A stretch of 35,455 bases of DNA from an uncultured Oscillospiraceae bacterium (lineage in GTDB: Bacteria; Bacillota; Clostridia; Oscillospirales; Ruminococcaceae): NCBI GenBank assembly GCA_910579545.1, contig CAJTVI010000020.1:1-35455 (forward strand), given 5' to 3'. Both the position numbers and the translations under genes were made by a program. Numbering within the stretch: the first letter of the stretch is position 1; each line of letters begins with the position of its first letter. The notes under the pieces are model-generated. The model was not told where the DNA came from and did not search any database. It worked only from the letters and a program-made list of their open reading frames with translations. Positions 15,261-22,829 of this stretch are shown here, in pieces.

Positions 15261-16285
15261 CCTGCCGCCTCCCCCTCCGGTTTTGTTGCGCAGAGCTCCA
15301 ACAGATGCGCGATGCCCGGGATGCTCTCCCCCTGCAAAAAGGTGGTCTGGCTCATCAAGGCCCCGGTCGAGAGAAAGAGCACCCGCTCCAGCTCCCCCGC
15401 CCGCAGCCTTGGCAGCACATGGGCGCAGAGCACCGACGCGCTGCACCCCGCCCCGCTGCCGCCCGCCTGCACCTGCTGGGCGGCCTGGTCAAAGAGCAGC
15501 AGGCCGCAGTCGGCATGGTTGTCCAGGCTGACCCCCTCGGCCTCCAGCAGCTCTTTTAAAAGCTGGCTGCCCACCAAACCCAGGTCGCCGGTGTAGACGG
15601 CGTCAAAATCTTCGGCCCGGCTGCCGGTATCCCGCAGGTACTGCAAGATGGTGTTGGCGGCCGCCGGGGCCATCGCCGCCCCCATGTTGTTGATGTCGGT
15701 CACCTCGTAATCCCGCACCCGGCCAAAGGTCACCGCCCGCACAAAGGGGCCGTTGCCGGCGGGCTGCACAAGGCAGCAGCCGGCGGCGGTGGCCGTCCAT
15801 TGGGCGGTGGGGGTGCGCTTGCCGCCGTATTCCAGCGGGGTGCGGAACTGCCGCTCGGCCGCGCAGAAATGGCTGCTGGTCATAGCGGCGGCCCGGTCCA
15901 CCAGCCCCGCGCTGGCAAGGCAGGCCGCCAGCGCCACCGCCTCGGCCATGGTGCTGCAGGCCCCATACAGCCCCGCAAAGGGCACGTCCAGCCCCCGCAG
16001 GGTGTAATTGGAGGCGGTGCACTGGTTTTGCAGGTCCCCCGCCAGCACCAAGTTTACCTTGTCCAGGGTGGTCTGGGCCTTTTGCAGGGTCAGCTCCAGG
16101 CAGTGCCGCTGCAGGGTGCTCTCGGCCTTTTCCCAGGTGTCCTGCTGGAGGGTGTTGTCCTCAAACAGCAGGTCAAAGCCCGCCGCCAGCGGGCCCTCCC
16201 CCTCCTTTTTGCCGCCCACCGCGCCAAACGCCGTGATGCTGGGCGGCTTTGCAAACAGCAGGGTATCCCCGCGCCGTGTGGCCAT
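15257..16285 (-). CDS. spoVAD: Stage V sporulation protein AD
   Basis: 342 residues with the thiolase-like fold of SpoVAD, including the family-typical SITAFGAVGGKKEGEGPL at the N-terminus, the YGACSTMAEA segment near residue 110 and NNMGAAMAPAAANTI near residue 200. SpoVAD binds dipicolinic acid and sits on the outer face of the inner spore membrane. Length is normal. The start has AAAAGGAGG upstream. It follows spoVAC by 37 bp and overlaps spoVAE by 4 bp. Confidence 0.97.
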   Translation of the reverse strand: MATRRGDTLLFAKPPSITAFGAVGGKKEGEGPLAAGFDLLFEDNTLQQDTWEKAESTLQRHCLELTLQKAQTTLDKVNLVLAGDLQNQCTASNYTLRGLDVPFAGLYGACSTMAEAVALAACLASAGLVDRAAAMTSSHFCAAERQFRTPLEYGGKRTPTAQWTATAAGCCLVQPAGNGPFVRAVTFGRVRDYEVTDINNMGAAMAPAAANTILQYLRDTGSRAEDFDAVYTGDLGLVGSQLLKELLEAEGVSLDNHADCGLLLFDQAAQQVQAGGSGAGCSASVLCAHVLPRLRAGELERVLFLSTGALMSQTTFLQGESIPGIAHLLELCATKPEGEAAG

Positions 16286-16322
16286 TGGCCATGCCTCCTT
16301 TTTTTGCAGGATGTCCGGGGCC

Positions 16323-16775
16323 TCAGCCCCCCATAAAGGGCCGGATCAGGTACCACAAAACCCCCCAGGCCACGCTGGCCAGCATGCCGTACACGATCAC
16401 CGGCCCGGCGATCAAAAACATCTTGGCCCCCACGCCGGTCACCAGCCCCTCGCAGCGGAACTCGATGGCCGGCGAGACCACCGCGTTGGCGAACCCGGTG
16501 ATGGGCACCAGGGTGCCCGCGCCCGCCTTGGCCGCCAGCTTCTGGTACCAGCCCAGCGCGGTGAGCACGGCCGAAAGCCCCACCAGGGTGGCGCTGGTCA
16601 TGGCGCCGGCGTCGGTAAGGGTAAAGCCCCAGGCCGCGTAGGCCTTGCGCAGCGCCTCGCCCAGCAGGCAGATGCCGCCCCCCACCACAAAGGCCCAGAG
16701 GCAGTCCTTCCAGACCGGGGAGGGGGGCGAGGCCTTTTTAACAAGGCTGCCGTATTGTTTGGGATCGGTTTTCAT
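16323..16775 (-). CDS. spoVAC: Stage V sporulation protein AC
   Basis: 150-residue membrane protein of the SpoVA channel (related to SpoVAE), with FVVGGGICLLGEALR, then GAGTLVPITGFANAVVSPAIEFRCEG and GAKMFLIAGPVIVYG, a clear SpoVAC pattern. SpoVAC is the mechanosensitive dipicolinic-acid channel subunit. Start at MKTDPKQ chosen because AAAGGAGG lies about 12 nt upstream; a longer frame to 16862 lacks family match. First gene of the operon. The upstream region carries several GCAAA/TTTGC runs, but I could not find a convincing sigma-G promoter. Confidence 0.96.
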   Translation of the reverse strand: MKTDPKQYGSLVKKASPPSPVWKDCLWAFVVGGGICLLGEALRKAYAAWGFTLTDAGAMTSATLVGLSAVLTALGWYQKLAAKAGAGTLVPITGFANAVVSPAIEFRCEGLVTGVGAKMFLIAGPVIVYGMLASVAWGVLWYLIRPFMGG

Positions 16776-16973
16776 GGCTGTGCAGCCCTCCTTTTTGCAA
16801 ACCTGCAAAAGTATTGCAAAAAAAGTATTTGCAAAAACCGCCCGGATATGTACCCCCTTCAAGGGCCGGCCTTATCCCGCGCAGGGCAAAGGGCCAGGGC
16901 ATTTGCGGCAAATCTTTTGCAACCTTCCTAAAATTGCGGCGGGGGGTCTTTGCAAGTTTGTGGCGTTTATGAA

Positions 16974-17002
16974 TTGTGCCCGGCCCGGCGGGGGTCTATA
17001 AT
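16974..17002 (+). promoter_or_regulatory. Promoter of the small unknown gene at 17107
   Basis: -35 TTGTGC (16974-16979), 17-bp spacer, -10 TATAAT (16997-17002). It lies in the 331-bp divergent gap between spoVAC and this gene. The rest of the gap is GC-rich DNA with scattered TTTGCAA runs and no further feature. Confidence 0.65.
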
Positions 17003-17106
17003 AGATGGGTATGGATCAATGGCGCGGCCCGGAAGGCTTTTTGGCCGGGCGGCGGGGGGGAGCCGCCGCGCAGGGGGGGCCGCGGGGTCCAATGGGAGGA
17101 ATCGGA

Positions 17107-17469
17107 ATGGCCAGCAAGTTGATTGGAACGGTGGCGCGCAGCCTGCAGATGGCTGCCGCGCCCCAGCAGGACCTTGTGCAGCAGGTGCTCGATGTGATCA
17201 CCGCCGCCACGGCCCAGGAGGGGGTCATCCTCCACCGCAAGGATACGGTGGGCGTGCCCCGCGCGCTGCTTGCGCAGCAGGGTTTTTCAGAGGATTCGTT
17301 TGGCGGGCGTTTGCAGCAGGCCCTGCTGCAAACCACCGGGGTGCAGCTTCAGGTGCTGCTGTACAATGAGGTAGTGGACAAGGCCCATCCCCTGTGCAGC
17401 CTGTGCACCCTCACCGCGGGCAAAAGCGCCCGGCAGAGCATCGTGCTCATCCAGGGCGCGGACCTTTAA
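17107..17469 (+). CDS. Conserved-looking hypothetical cytoplasmic protein
   Basis: 120 residues, no signal peptide or membrane segment, balanced composition. The ATG at 17107 has GGGAGGAATCGGA upstream; the frame extends upstream to 17005, but that part is a Gly/Arg-rich translation of GC-rich DNA. The protein starts with an amphipathic helix (residues 2-30) and continues with mixed alpha/beta sequence containing three cysteines (HPLCSLCTL). I do not recognise a family. It has its own promoter and a strong downstream hairpin, so it is probably a single-gene unit. Confidence 0.7.
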   Translation: MASKLIGTVARSLQMAAAPQQDLVQQVLDVITAATAQEGVILHRKDTVGVPRALLAQQGFSEDSFGGRLQQALLQTTGVQLQVLLYNEVVDKAHPLCSLCTLTAGKSARQSIVLIQGADL

Positions 17470-17488
17470 ACCGATCTATTGCATTGCG

Positions 17489-17529
17489 CAGCGCCGCCCG
17501 GCCCCCGCAAAAGGGGCCGGGCGGCGCTG
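17489..17529 (+). terminator. Strong hairpin, probable terminator
   Basis: A 16-17 bp GC stem (CAGCGCCGCCCGGCCCC and its complement, 17489-17529) with a short loop, 19 bp past the stop of the 17107 gene. The tail is TATATCC rather than a T-run, so intrinsic termination is likely but not certain. Nothing else is seen in 17530-17624. Confidence 0.6.
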
Positions 17530-17624
17530 TATATCCGTATATGGGCCGGGCGGCTTAAAGCCGCGGCGCGGATCCGGGCTTTGATGCGGGCGGCGCGCAG
17601 CGGCAGGGCGCGGGGCCCTGCCCC

Positions 17625-18743
17625 TCAGTACGCAAACCAGACCGCGCAGTTCAGGTCGTAGCCGCCCTCCGGCCAGCAGCGCACCTCCCGGGCCGGGATG
17701 GCCAGGGTCACCATCCGCCCCTCGCCCGGCTCCAGGTGCAGCGGCTCAATGGCAAGGCCGTGCAGTTCAAAGCACACCTTGCCCCCCACCTGCCGCAGGC
17801 TTACCTCCTCCAGGGTTTCGGCGTCCAGGGGCTTGTCGGTGCCGTTAAAGGCCCAAAATTCCACGCACAGATCCCCATTCTTATCCTCGTACACCACCAC
17901 CGGCATCGCGTCGTAGGTGCCGGGCAGCACCGGCTCGAGCAGCCGCAGTTCCTCGGCAAAGGGGATCACCAGCTTCCGGTTGCCGCGGGCCAGGCGCAGG
18001 CCCGGGCTGCTCCGCCGGGAGGAGCACACCTGCGGCTCTTCCCGCCAGCGCTGCTCCACCTGGCCCGAGCCGTCCACCCGCCAGCTGCTGCCGGTCCACA
18101 GCAGCCCGATCAGCACCGTGTCGTACTCGATCTGCAAGGGCAGGGTGTCCCCGCTCACCGTGTAAAACATCCCCAGCACAAACCCGCAGTTGCCGGCCAT
18201 CAGGGGGCGGCCCAGCAGATAGCCGTCCCAGCGGGAGAGGGTGCCCACCGTGCCGGCGTTCACCTCCATCGCCTTATCCAGCGCGCTGTGGCAGCCGCCC
18301 GCCTCCAAGTTGCAAAACAGCCTGCTGGCCTCGGCGCGGGAGAGCGGCTCGTCCCCATACAGGGCAAAAAAAGCCTCCTCGCCGGCCTCGGCCAGCAAAG
18401 CGCGGGCCATGTCCTGCTCGGGCGCCTCCTCGTCCAGCAGCACCACCGGCGAGCCGGCGGCGTCGGTGCCCGCGTCGGGACGGCTCACCCGCTCGCTGCC
18501 CTCCTCCTGGCCCGGCCAGGGGGTGGGCGCGGGGTCAAACAGGCCCGCAAAAGAATCCCGCTGGCTCCACACGGCCGCCGCCAGCAACAGCAGCACCATC
18601 GCGCCCATGGCGGCGGCAATGCCCACCGCGTGGCCCTTGGGCCGTGCCGGCTGGCCGGGCGCTGCGGCGGCCGGCGCGCCGCAGCGCGGGCAGAACCGGT
18701 CCCCCGGCTGCAGCGGGGTGCCGCAGCGGCTGCAATAGTACAT
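17625..18743 (-). CDS. Zinc-ribbon membrane-anchored protein
   Basis: 372 residues. The N-terminus is a double CxxC zinc ribbon (CSRCG at 4-8, CPRCG at 18-22), followed by an Ala/Pro linker and one membrane helix (about 40-60). The rest (about 300 residues) is predicted extracytoplasmic, acidic near the membrane and then beta-rich. I recognise no enzymatic motif. Zinc-ribbon plus single helix plus large outer domain is a common layout of uncharacterised Firmicutes envelope proteins. The start has AGGGAGGAA upstream and a perfect TTGACA promoter at 18814-18843. Single gene; divergent from prmA. Confidence 0.75.
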   Translation of the reverse strand: MYYCSRCGTPLQPGDRFCPRCGAPAAAAPGQPARPKGHAVGIAAAMGAMVLLLLAAAVWSQRDSFAGLFDPAPTPWPGQEEGSERVSRPDAGTDAAGSPVVLLDEEAPEQDMARALLAEAGEEAFFALYGDEPLSRAEASRLFCNLEAGGCHSALDKAMEVNAGTVGTLSRWDGYLLGRPLMAGNCGFVLGMFYTVSGDTLPLQIEYDTVLIGLLWTGSSWRVDGSGQVEQRWREEPQVCSSRRSSPGLRLARGNRKLVIPFAEELRLLEPVLPGTYDAMPVVVYEDKNGDLCVEFWAFNGTDKPLDAETLEEVSLRQVGGKVCFELHGLAIEPLHLEPGEGRMVTLAIPAREVRCWPEGGYDLNCAVWFAY

Positions 18744-18813
18744 GTCAATTCCTCCCTTGCCGGCCCGGGGCTCCGGGCTTGTGCCTTTCGGGGGCCTGCC
18801 GGCCCTTTTCTTT

Positions 18814-18843
18814 ATTGTAGTTTTTAGTGTATACTGTTGTCAA
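18814..18843 (-). promoter_or_regulatory. Promoter of the zinc-ribbon membrane protein gene
   Basis: Minus strand: -35 TTGACA (18843-18838), 18-bp AT-rich spacer, -10 TACAAT (18819-18814). The 145-bp repeat element begins 17 bp upstream of the -35. On the plus strand TATACT (18830-18835) could serve as -10 for prmA, but its -35 is weak. Confidence 0.8.
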
Positions 18844-18860
18844 CAGCCGCGGGCCGGGGG

Positions 18861-19005
18861 GAGTGACCAAACCGGGGAGGGATGACCGCCGGCCGGGTAC
18901 GTGGGAGCAGTCTCTCAAGGCAACAGGACCCCTGCCCCGAAAGCCTTTCGAGACTCTCCCCCGCGCCCGGCCTTAGTACCCTAAAACTCCTTGAAATGGA
19001 CACTC
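18861..19005. repeat. 145-bp dispersed element, copy A
   Basis: Ends GAGTGACCA and TGGACACTC are inverted repeats with one mismatch. The interior shares 64 identical consecutive bases (18900-18963) with the copy at 29555-29699 and about 90% overall. A 13-bp stem with a 2-base mismatch (AGTCTC..AAGGC with GCCTT..GAGACT) encloses an ACAGGACCCCTGC loop region, so a transcript would fold stably. It lies in the leader region of prmA. Either a MITE-like element or a multi-copy structured RNA; the data do not distinguish. Confidence 0.85.
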
Positions 19006-19079
19006 CCGGGCCGGAGGGCGTGCTCCCAAAATTGCCCCGCCCCGGCCGCGCAAAACAAAAAAAGAGGATGGAACGCAGT

Positions 19080-20003
19080 ATGGAATGGACCGACCTTTGC
19101 ATCACGGTGCCCCGCCCGCAGGCCGACACGGCCGAGGCCATCGCCACCGGCATCTCGGGCAGCGGCATCTATATCGAGGACTACAGCGACTTAGAGGCCC
19201 AGGTGGAGGCCATCGCCCATGTGGACCTGATCGAGCAGGCCCTGCTGGACAAGGACCGCACCCAGGTCTCGGTGCACCTCTACCTCGCGCCGGAGGAGGA
19301 TGCCGCCCCGGTCATCGCGCTTTTGCACAGCCGGCTCACCGCCGCGGGGCTGCACTACAAGCTGGGGGTCTCGGGGGTGGAGCAGCAGGACTGGGAAAAC
19401 GGCTGGAAGGCCTATTACCACACGGTCGAGGTCGGCCGCCGGCTGGCGGTGGTGCCCAGCTGGGAGGAATACGCCGCCGCCGGCCGCACCGTTTTGCGGC
19501 TGGACCCCGGCATGGCCTTTGGCACCGGCACCCATGAGACCACCGCCCTCTGCCTTGGGGTGCTGGACGAGTGGGTGGCCGGCGGCGAGCGGGTGCTGGA
19601 CGTGGGCACCGGCAGCGGCATCCTGGCCATCGCGGCCCTCAAGCTGGGGGCCGCCGAGGCGGACGGGGTGGACATCGACCCCATGTGCGTGCGCACCGCC
19701 GGCGAAAACGCCGCCCTCAACGGGGTGGCCGACCGGTTCCATATCCGGGTGGGGGACCTCGCCCAGACCGCCCAGGGCCGCTACCAGATCATCACCGCCA
19801 ACATTGTGGCAAACGCCATCCTGCACCTTGCGCCGGCCGTGCCGGCCCTGCTGGCCCCCGGCGGGCGGTTTGTGGCCAGCGGGGTGATCGACACCCGCCG
19901 GCAGGAGGTGGCCGAGGGCCTGGCCGCGGCCGGCCTTGTGGTGGACGAGGCCCGGCAAAAAAACGGCTGGGTCGCCTTTTGCTGCCGCGCAAGGGAGGGG
20001 TAA
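19080..20003 (+). CDS. prmA: Ribosomal protein L11 methyltransferase
   Basis: 307 residues, typical for PrmA, which trimethylates lysines and the N-terminus of ribosomal protein L11 using S-adenosylmethionine. The signature FGTGTHETT lies near residue 142, motif I DVGTGSGILAI near 172, the acidic VDIDP that binds the SAM ribose near 195, and the NIVAN motif near 240. Start at 19080 (MEWTDL) chosen over the in-frame ATG at 19068 because that one directly abuts the GAGG site. It ends 3 bp before rsmE, the usual PrmA-RsmE pair of Firmicutes. Confidence 0.97.
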   Translation: MEWTDLCITVPRPQADTAEAIATGISGSGIYIEDYSDLEAQVEAIAHVDLIEQALLDKDRTQVSVHLYLAPEEDAAPVIALLHSRLTAAGLHYKLGVSGVEQQDWENGWKAYYHTVEVGRRLAVVPSWEEYAAAGRTVLRLDPGMAFGTGTHETTALCLGVLDEWVAGGERVLDVGTGSGILAIAALKLGAAEADGVDIDPMCVRTAGENAALNGVADRFHIRVGDLAQTAQGRYQIITANIVANAILHLAPAVPALLAPGGRFVASGVIDTRRQEVAEGLAAAGLVVDEARQKNGWVAFCCRAREG

Positions 20004-20006
20004 GGC

Positions 20007-20755
20007 ATGGCCCACCTCTATTTTGCCGACGAGTTTACCCCCGCCCTTGCCCGCATCACCGGCCAGAGCGCCCACCATCTGGCCCGGGTGCTGCGGGTGC
20101 GGGTGGGGGATACCCTGCCCTTGGCCGATGGGCAGGGGCAGCTGTACAGCGCGCAGGTCACCGCCCTTTCGCCCGCGTGTGTCGAGCTGGCGCCCGGCCC
20201 CGGCCGCCCGGCCCCCGAGCCGGCCACCAAAATCACCCTGTTTGCCGCCTGCCCCAAGCAGGATAAGCTTGAATGGATCATCCAAAAGGCGGTGGAGCTG
20301 GGGGCGGTGGGCGTCGTGCCCTTTTACAGCCGCTACTGCGTGGCCGCCCCCAAAAACGAGGAGGCCAAGCGCGCCCGGCGGGCCCGCATTGCCCGGGAGG
20401 CCGCCGAACAGGCGGGGCGGGGAATCATCCCGCCGGTGGAGGCCCCCCTGACCTTTGCCGGGGCCTGCGCCCGGCTGGCCGGGTTTGACGCCGCCCTGCT
20501 CTGCTACGAGGGGGGCGGCGCGCCGCTGTTCTCCTTTTCCGTCACCTACCAGGGCCACGGCTGGCCCCGCCGCTGGCCGGCCGGCGGGTGGCCCTCATCA
20601 CCGGGGCCGAGGGGGGCTTTGCCCCCGAGGAGGCCGCCGCCCTCACCGCGGCCGGGGCCGCGGCGGTGGGGCTTGGCCCCCGCATCCTGCGCTGCGAAAC
20701 CGCCCCCCTGGCCGCCCTGGCCGCCCTGCTCACCCTCACCGGCGACTTAGAGTAG
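20007..20755 (+). pseudogene. rsmE: 16S rRNA (uracil-1498-N3)-methyltransferase RsmE, frameshifted
   Basis: The first about 175 codons (MAHLYFADEF, SAHHLARVLRVRVGD, CPKQDKLEWIIQKAVELG, REAAEQAGRG) are clear RsmE. After ALLCYEGGGAPL near 20530 the frame goes wrong. The remainder of the protein, VALITGAEGGFAPEEAA then LGPRILRCETAPLA, which holds the SPOUT-fold SAM-binding knot, is intact in another frame from about 20543 and ends at TAG 20753-20755. One base is lost or two gained between about 20525 and 20585. As written the protein would lack its SAM-binding knot and be inactive. RsmE is widely conserved, so a sequencing or assembly error in this GC-rich run is as likely as a real mutation. 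Confidence 0.9.
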
Positions 20756-20808
20756 CGGGCCGGTGGCGGGCCGCGCGCCTGCCCGCTTTTGCCCTGCTTT
20801 TTGCCTGC

Positions 20809-20843
20809 CGCCCCTCCCCTTTCTTTTGGGGGAGGGGCGTTTT
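20809..20843 (+). terminator. Terminator of the prmA-rsmE operon
   Basis: Stem CGCCCCTCCCC (20809-20819) with its complement (20829-20839), 9-nt T-rich loop, followed by TTTT. The following stretch to 21016 carries no gene; TACTAA near 20902 is -10-like but has no -35 partner at suitable spacing. Confidence 0.88.
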
Positions 20844-21016
20844 GCGCCTGCCCCAGCCAAAAAATTTTTGCCGGCAGGTATGGCCGGGCCCGCGCCAAAG
20901 CATACTAAAAACGCAGATGGGCACCGCCCGCGCCCCCGCCGGGCGCGGGGCCCTGCCCCGGCGCGCCCTCCCAGAGGGCCGCGCCCATCCATTTTACCAA
21001 AAAGGAGCGTTTTTGT

Positions 21017-21325
21017 ATGAAGCGTTTTGCAGCGATCCTGCTTTCCCTCGGGCTTGTGCTGGCCCTGGCCGGCTGCTTTGGCCGCAATGTAAGCCCCTCC
21101 TCTTCCTCCATGGCCAACAGCGGCTCTTCCTCGATGGGCAGCTCCTCGTTGGGCGGCTCCCAGACGCCCGGCTCCTCCCCGGCCAGCGGCTCCATGGGCG
21201 GCTCCTCCGCGATGGGCGGCTCCTCCATGGCCGGTTCCCCGGCCTTGTCCGGGTCTGCCCTGCCCGGCTCCTCTTCCATGAGCGGTTCTTCCAGCCTTTC
21301 CGGTTCCTCCCGCCCGGCGGGCTAA
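21017..21325 (+). CDS. Small Ser/Gly-rich lipoprotein
   Basis: 102 residues. A short basic N-terminus and hydrophobic core end in the lipobox LAGC (Cys at residue 20), so it should be lipidated and anchored outside the membrane. The mature part is almost entirely Ser, Gly, Met, Ala and Pro, made of imprecise SSSMxGSS/GGSSMAGS units with no recognisable fold. Start supported by AAAAGGAG 10 nt upstream. It stands alone between two terminators. Function unknown; the repetitive coding suggests rapid length change. Confidence 0.75.
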   Translation: MKRFAAILLSLGLVLALAGCFGRNVSPSSSSMANSGSSSMGSSSLGGSQTPGSSPASGSMGGSSAMGGSSMAGSPALSGSALPGSSSMSGSSSLSGSSRPAG

Positions 21326-21424
21326 AGGCGCGGCGGCGCGGCCAATGGCTCTGCCGCCTCGCCGTCTGGCGGGCAGCCTCCCCCATTTGGCCCCTCTTTT
21401 TTACAAAAAGCGAGAAAACAAGAG

Positions 21425-21470
21425 AAAACAGCCCCTGCGGCCGCGCATTGCGGCGTGCGGGGGCTGTTTT
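21425..21470. terminator. Terminator of the Ser/Gly-rich lipoprotein gene
   Basis: Outer stem AAAACAGCCCC (21425-21435) with GGGGCTGTTTT (21460-21470), and an inner GC stem. The T-run lies at the end of the plus-strand stem and an equivalent one on the minus strand. Confidence 0.8.
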
Positions 21471-21527
21471 GCACTGTGCGGCGCGGCGGAAGGGCCGGAA
21501 CTTGTCAAAAAATTAACAATATCGGTT

Positions 21528-21556
21528 TTGCTTTCGCGGCGGTTTTATTGTACACT
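21528..21556 (+). promoter_or_regulatory. Promoter of hflK-hflC
   Basis: -35 TTGCTT (21528-21533), 17-bp spacer, -10 TACACT (21551-21556). It is the only AT-rich promoter-like stretch in the 495-bp gap before hflK and implies a leader of about 255 nt. Confidence 0.6.
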
Positions 21557-21629
21557 AAGGGTGCACCAAAAAAGGGGGGCGCCGGCAAAGGGAACACATT
21601 CCAGGCGCAGGGGCTTCCTCTCAAAAAGC

Positions 21630-21690
21630 TTTGGGGACAGGTATCCCAGGCAGGGGGCGGGCCCCTCCCGCCCTGGCCGCTTTCCCCAAA
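21630..21690 (+). other. Long structured hairpin in the hflK leader
   Basis: TTTGGGGA (21630-21637) pairs perfectly with TCCCCAAA (21683-21690). Inside, CCAGG pairs with CCTGG and GGCGGG with CCCGCC. The hairpin has no T-run, so it is not a terminator. It could be a stability or regulatory element, or simply an inverted repeat. The rest of the leader to 21819 shows further GC stems but nothing I can name. Confidence 0.5.
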
Positions 21691-21819
21691 TATCGCCTGC
21701 CGGGGGCCGCAGGGCCCCTGCCAACCGGGGCGGGATGCGGCGGTTTTGCGCAAAAGGGGGGTCAAAAACCTTCCGTTTTGCCGCGCGCCGCCTTTTGCCC
21801 CCCAACACAGGAGGACACA

Positions 21820-22812
21820 ATGCGATTTGAACGGTTTTCCACGCGCGGCCCGCGCGGGCCGCAGCCGCAGGCGGACGGGGGCGATATGCGCCCGGCCCGC
21901 GGCGGCGGGTTTTTCAAAAAGTTCATGGGCCGCACCGGCATCGTTCTGCTGGTGCTGGTGCTGGCGCTCTGCCTGCTCAACGCCTTTTACAGCATCAACG
22001 AGCAGGAGAACGCGGTGGTGGTCACCTTCGGGGTGCCCACGCCGGTCACCGCCAGCGGCCTGCACTTCAAGATCCCCTTCATCCAGCAGGTGCGCAAGGT
22101 GGATATGACCATCCACGGCTTTGGCATCGGGTACGTGCCCGGCACCGACGAGAGCATCCCGGACGAGAGCCTCATGATCACCTCGGACTACAACTTTGTC
22201 AATGTGGATTTCTTTGTGGAGTACCGGGTCACCGACCCGGTGCGCTACCTCTACGCCAGCCGCCAGCCCGAGCTGATCCTCAAGACCCTGGCCCAGAGCT
22301 ACATCCGGGACACCATCGGCCTCTATCCGGTGGACGAGGTCATCACCACCGGCAAAAACCAGATCCAGAGCGAGATCAAGGACAAGATCATCGCCCGGCT
22401 GGAAAAGGAGGACATCGGCCTGCAGCTGGTCAATATCACCATCCAGGACGCCGAGCCCCCCACGGCCGAGGTGCTGGCCGCCTTTAAGGAGGTGGAGACC
22501 GCCAAGCAGAGCGCCGACACCGCGGTGAACAACGCCAACAAGTACCGCTCCGAACAGATCCCCGCCGCCGAGGCCCAGGCCGACCAGATCCTGCAGAACG
22601 CCCAGGCCCAGAAGGAAGCCCGCATCAACGAGGCCACCGGCCAGGTCTCCCGGTTCGAGGCCATGTACGAGGAGTACGCCCGCTACCCGCTCATCACCAA
22701 GCAGCGCATGTACTACGAGGCCATGGAGGAGCTGCTGCCCGGCCTGCGGGTGATCATCCAGGATGAAAACGGCAACACCCTCAACATCCTCAACAACCAG
22801 AACGAAGGCTGA
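21820..22812 (+). CDS. hflK: HflK, SPFH-domain membrane protease regulator
   Basis: 330 residues: a disordered Gly/Arg/Pro-rich cytoplasmic start, one membrane helix (about residues 40-60), a SPFH/Band-7 domain (about 60-240, beginning INEQENAVVVTFGV and containing TSDYNFVNVDFFVEYRVTDP), and a long helical Ala/Glu/Gln-rich coiled-coil region. HflK and HflC form a large membrane cage around the FtsH protease and limit its access to membrane proteins. The ATG at 21820 is preceded by AGGAGGACACA. 17 bp separate it from hflC, with an intervening ribosome-binding site. Confidence 0.95.
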   Translation: MRFERFSTRGPRGPQPQADGGDMRPARGGGFFKKFMGRTGIVLLVLVLALCLLNAFYSINEQENAVVVTFGVPTPVTASGLHFKIPFIQQVRKVDMTIHGFGIGYVPGTDESIPDESLMITSDYNFVNVDFFVEYRVTDPVRYLYASRQPELILKTLAQSYIRDTIGLYPVDEVITTGKNQIQSEIKDKIIARLEKEDIGLQLVNITIQDAEPPTAEVLAAFKEVETAKQSADTAVNNANKYRSEQIPAAEAQADQILQNAQAQKEARINEATGQVSRFEAMYEEYARYPLITKQRMYYEAMEELLPGLRVIIQDENGNTLNILNNQNEG

Positions 22813-22829
22813 AAGGAGGCCGACATACC

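Noticed and set aside
16776..16975. Sigma-G promoter upstream of spoVAC
   Set aside because: Expected from spoVA biology, but no pair of -35/-10 elements at proper spacing could be fitted; only repeated GCAAA runs are visible.
18824..19168. Minus-strand frame with SISRSFRVLRPGAGESLERL, also present at 29506-29787
   Set aside because: The shared residues are the translation of the 145-bp dispersed element, not a protein family; start and end differ at the two sites.
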